NCBI GenBank assembly: GCA_015486915.1
Contig: WFQS01000547.1
Location: forward strand, 1-5,908
Direction of reading: 5' to 3'
Origin: Desulfobacteraceae bacterium
GTDB lineage: Bacteria > Desulfobacterota > Desulfobacteria > Desulfobacterales > Desulfobacteraceae
Length of the DNA stretch: 5,908 nt
Shown here one piece after another: positions 5,200-5,908 of this stretch. Position numbers and translations under genes: made by a program. The notes under the pieces are model-generated. The model did no database searches and had not been told where the DNA came from. It worked only from the letters and a program-made list of their open reading frames with translations. Each line of letters starts with the position of its first letter. The first letter of the stretch is position 1.

Positions 5200-5908
5200 T
5201 TAATGGGTGAGGATTCTGCTGATAAAATTTGCAGCTCTGTCGGTTTGAGGATGATCAAAAAATGCAGCGGGCTCACCCTCCTCAATGATCCGGCCCTCAT
5301 CCATAAACACAACCCTTTCTGCCACCTGCCTTGCAAATCCCATTTCATGGGTTACAACGCACATGGTCATCCCTTCAGAGGCAAGTTTTGTCATAACATC
5401 CAGAACTTCACCTATCATTTCAGGATCAAGGGCACTTGTGGGTTCGTCAAACAGCATGATTTCAGGAGACATTGCAAGCCCTCTTGCGATGGCTACCCTC
5501 TGCTGCTGTCCTCCTGAAAGCTGGGACGGATGGGATTTGTATTTATCACCAAGCCCCACCCGTTCAAGTTTTTCCATGCCGATTTTCTCGGCTTCCGCCT
5601 TTTTGACTTTTTTCACCTTCATCGGTGCGAGAGTTACGTTTTCCAGGGCTGTCATATGGGGATAAAGGTGAAACTGCTGAAACACAAATCCGATTTCAGC
5701 TCTCAGCTTAGTCAGATTGACAGACCTGTCATGGATATTGACCCCGTTCACCATGATTTCTCCTTCCTGGATTTTCTCAAGGCGGTTGATGCATCTTATA
5801 AGAGTGGATTTTCCTGAACCGCTGGGGCCGCAGACAACAACAACTTCACCCGATGCCACATGGAGATTAATATCCTGTAATACATGGAGTTTCCCAAACC
5901 ATTTATTA
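5200..5908 (-). CDS. Polar amino acid ABC transporter ATP-binding protein (start outside window)
   Basis: ATPase subunit of a periplasmic-binding-protein-dependent importer of the GlnQ/ArtP/HisP family. It sits on the inner face of the membrane and powers amino acid uptake with a permease and binding protein not present here. I read 235 residues; the family is about 240-250, so only about 5-15 N-terminal residues lie beyond the edge. Reading inward from the edge, NKWFG gives the aromatic A-loop, GPSGSGKST (27-35) is Walker [14 protein letters not shown] holds the Q-loop (Q77), LSGGQQQR (130-137) is the ABC signature, [12 protein letters not shown] is Walker B with E155 and the D-loop, and VVTHEMGFA carries the H-loop H187. 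The GTG at 5859 is internal, because the family homology continues upstream of it. All catalytic motifs are intact. The amino acid specificity cannot be told. Confidence 0.95.
   Translation of the reverse strand, partial: NKWFGKLHVLQDINLHVASGEVVVVCGPSGSGKSTLIRCINRLEKIQEGEIMVNGVNIHDRSVNLTKLRAEIGFVFQQFHLYPHMTALENVTLAPMKVKKVKKAEAEKIGMEKLERVGLGDKYKSHPSQLSGGQQQRVAIARGLAMSPEIMLFDEPTSALDPEMIGEVLDVMTKLASEGMTMCVVTHEMGFARQVAERVVFMDEGRIIEEGEPAAFFDHPQTDRAANFISRILTH

Noticed and set aside
5043..5208. Third plus-strand frame reading RFGQSVEQLLNFF through the higA region
   Set aside because: It has no start with a ribosome binding site and no family I recognise. The neighbouring frame (5039-5113) gives a better HigA C-terminus.
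5285..5665. Plus-strand open frame of 126 codons
   Set aside because: Antisense shadow of the ABC transporter ATPase gene, which has every expected motif.
5200..5859. GTG 5859 as the true start of the ABC ATPase
   Set aside because: The frame stays open to the window edge, and the upstream residues ([17 protein letters not shown]) are the normal beginning of this family including the A-loop.

Overview
The window looks like a chromosomal segment from a moderately AT-rich Gram-negative bacterium. The DnaE and IMP dehydrogenase sequences and the guaB-dnaE order would suit a sulfate-reducing Desulfobacterota (Desulfobacteraceae-like) host. That assignment is recognition by eye, not a search result. 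All four convincingly intact genes, counting the two cut by the window edges, lie on the minus strand.

Left part (1-3771, minus strand): the N-terminal 739 residues of the DNA polymerase III alpha subunit (dnaE, running off the left edge) lie 79 bp downstream of a complete 490-residue IMP dehydrogenase gene (guaB). No convincing terminator or strong promoter is visible between them, so they probably form a guaB-dnaE transcription unit. guaB has a strong Shine-Dalgarno and a 340-bp AT-rich leader (3772-4111). The leader contains small inverted repeats, a 15/17 direct repeat, and a 9-bp inverted repeat next to the ribosome binding site.

Middle (4112-4769, minus strand): a complete MazE/MazF-type toxin-antitoxin operon. 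The antitoxin comes first and the toxin start overlaps its end by 20 nt. A well-formed sigma70-type promoter precedes it, with a 21-bp palindrome over the -10 box, the classic layout for autorepression.

Right of that (4772-5113, plus strand, divergent): the remains of a second toxin-antitoxin locus of the HigB/HigA type. The toxin lacks its N-terminal part. The antitoxin keeps its first ~20 residues and, in another reading frame, its last ~23, but has lost the helix-turn-helix between them. The broken end of the toxin begins within a few bases of the mazEF -35 box. A 53-nt imperfect inverted repeat (5131-5183) follows.

Right edge (5200-5908, minus strand): an almost complete ATP-binding subunit of a polar amino acid ABC transporter (GlnQ/ArtP/HisP type), missing only its first residues.

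I see no evidence of a wholly new system. The most notable content is the toxin-antitoxin cluster, one intact module abutting a decayed one, inserted between housekeeping genes, plus unexplained structure in the guaB leader.
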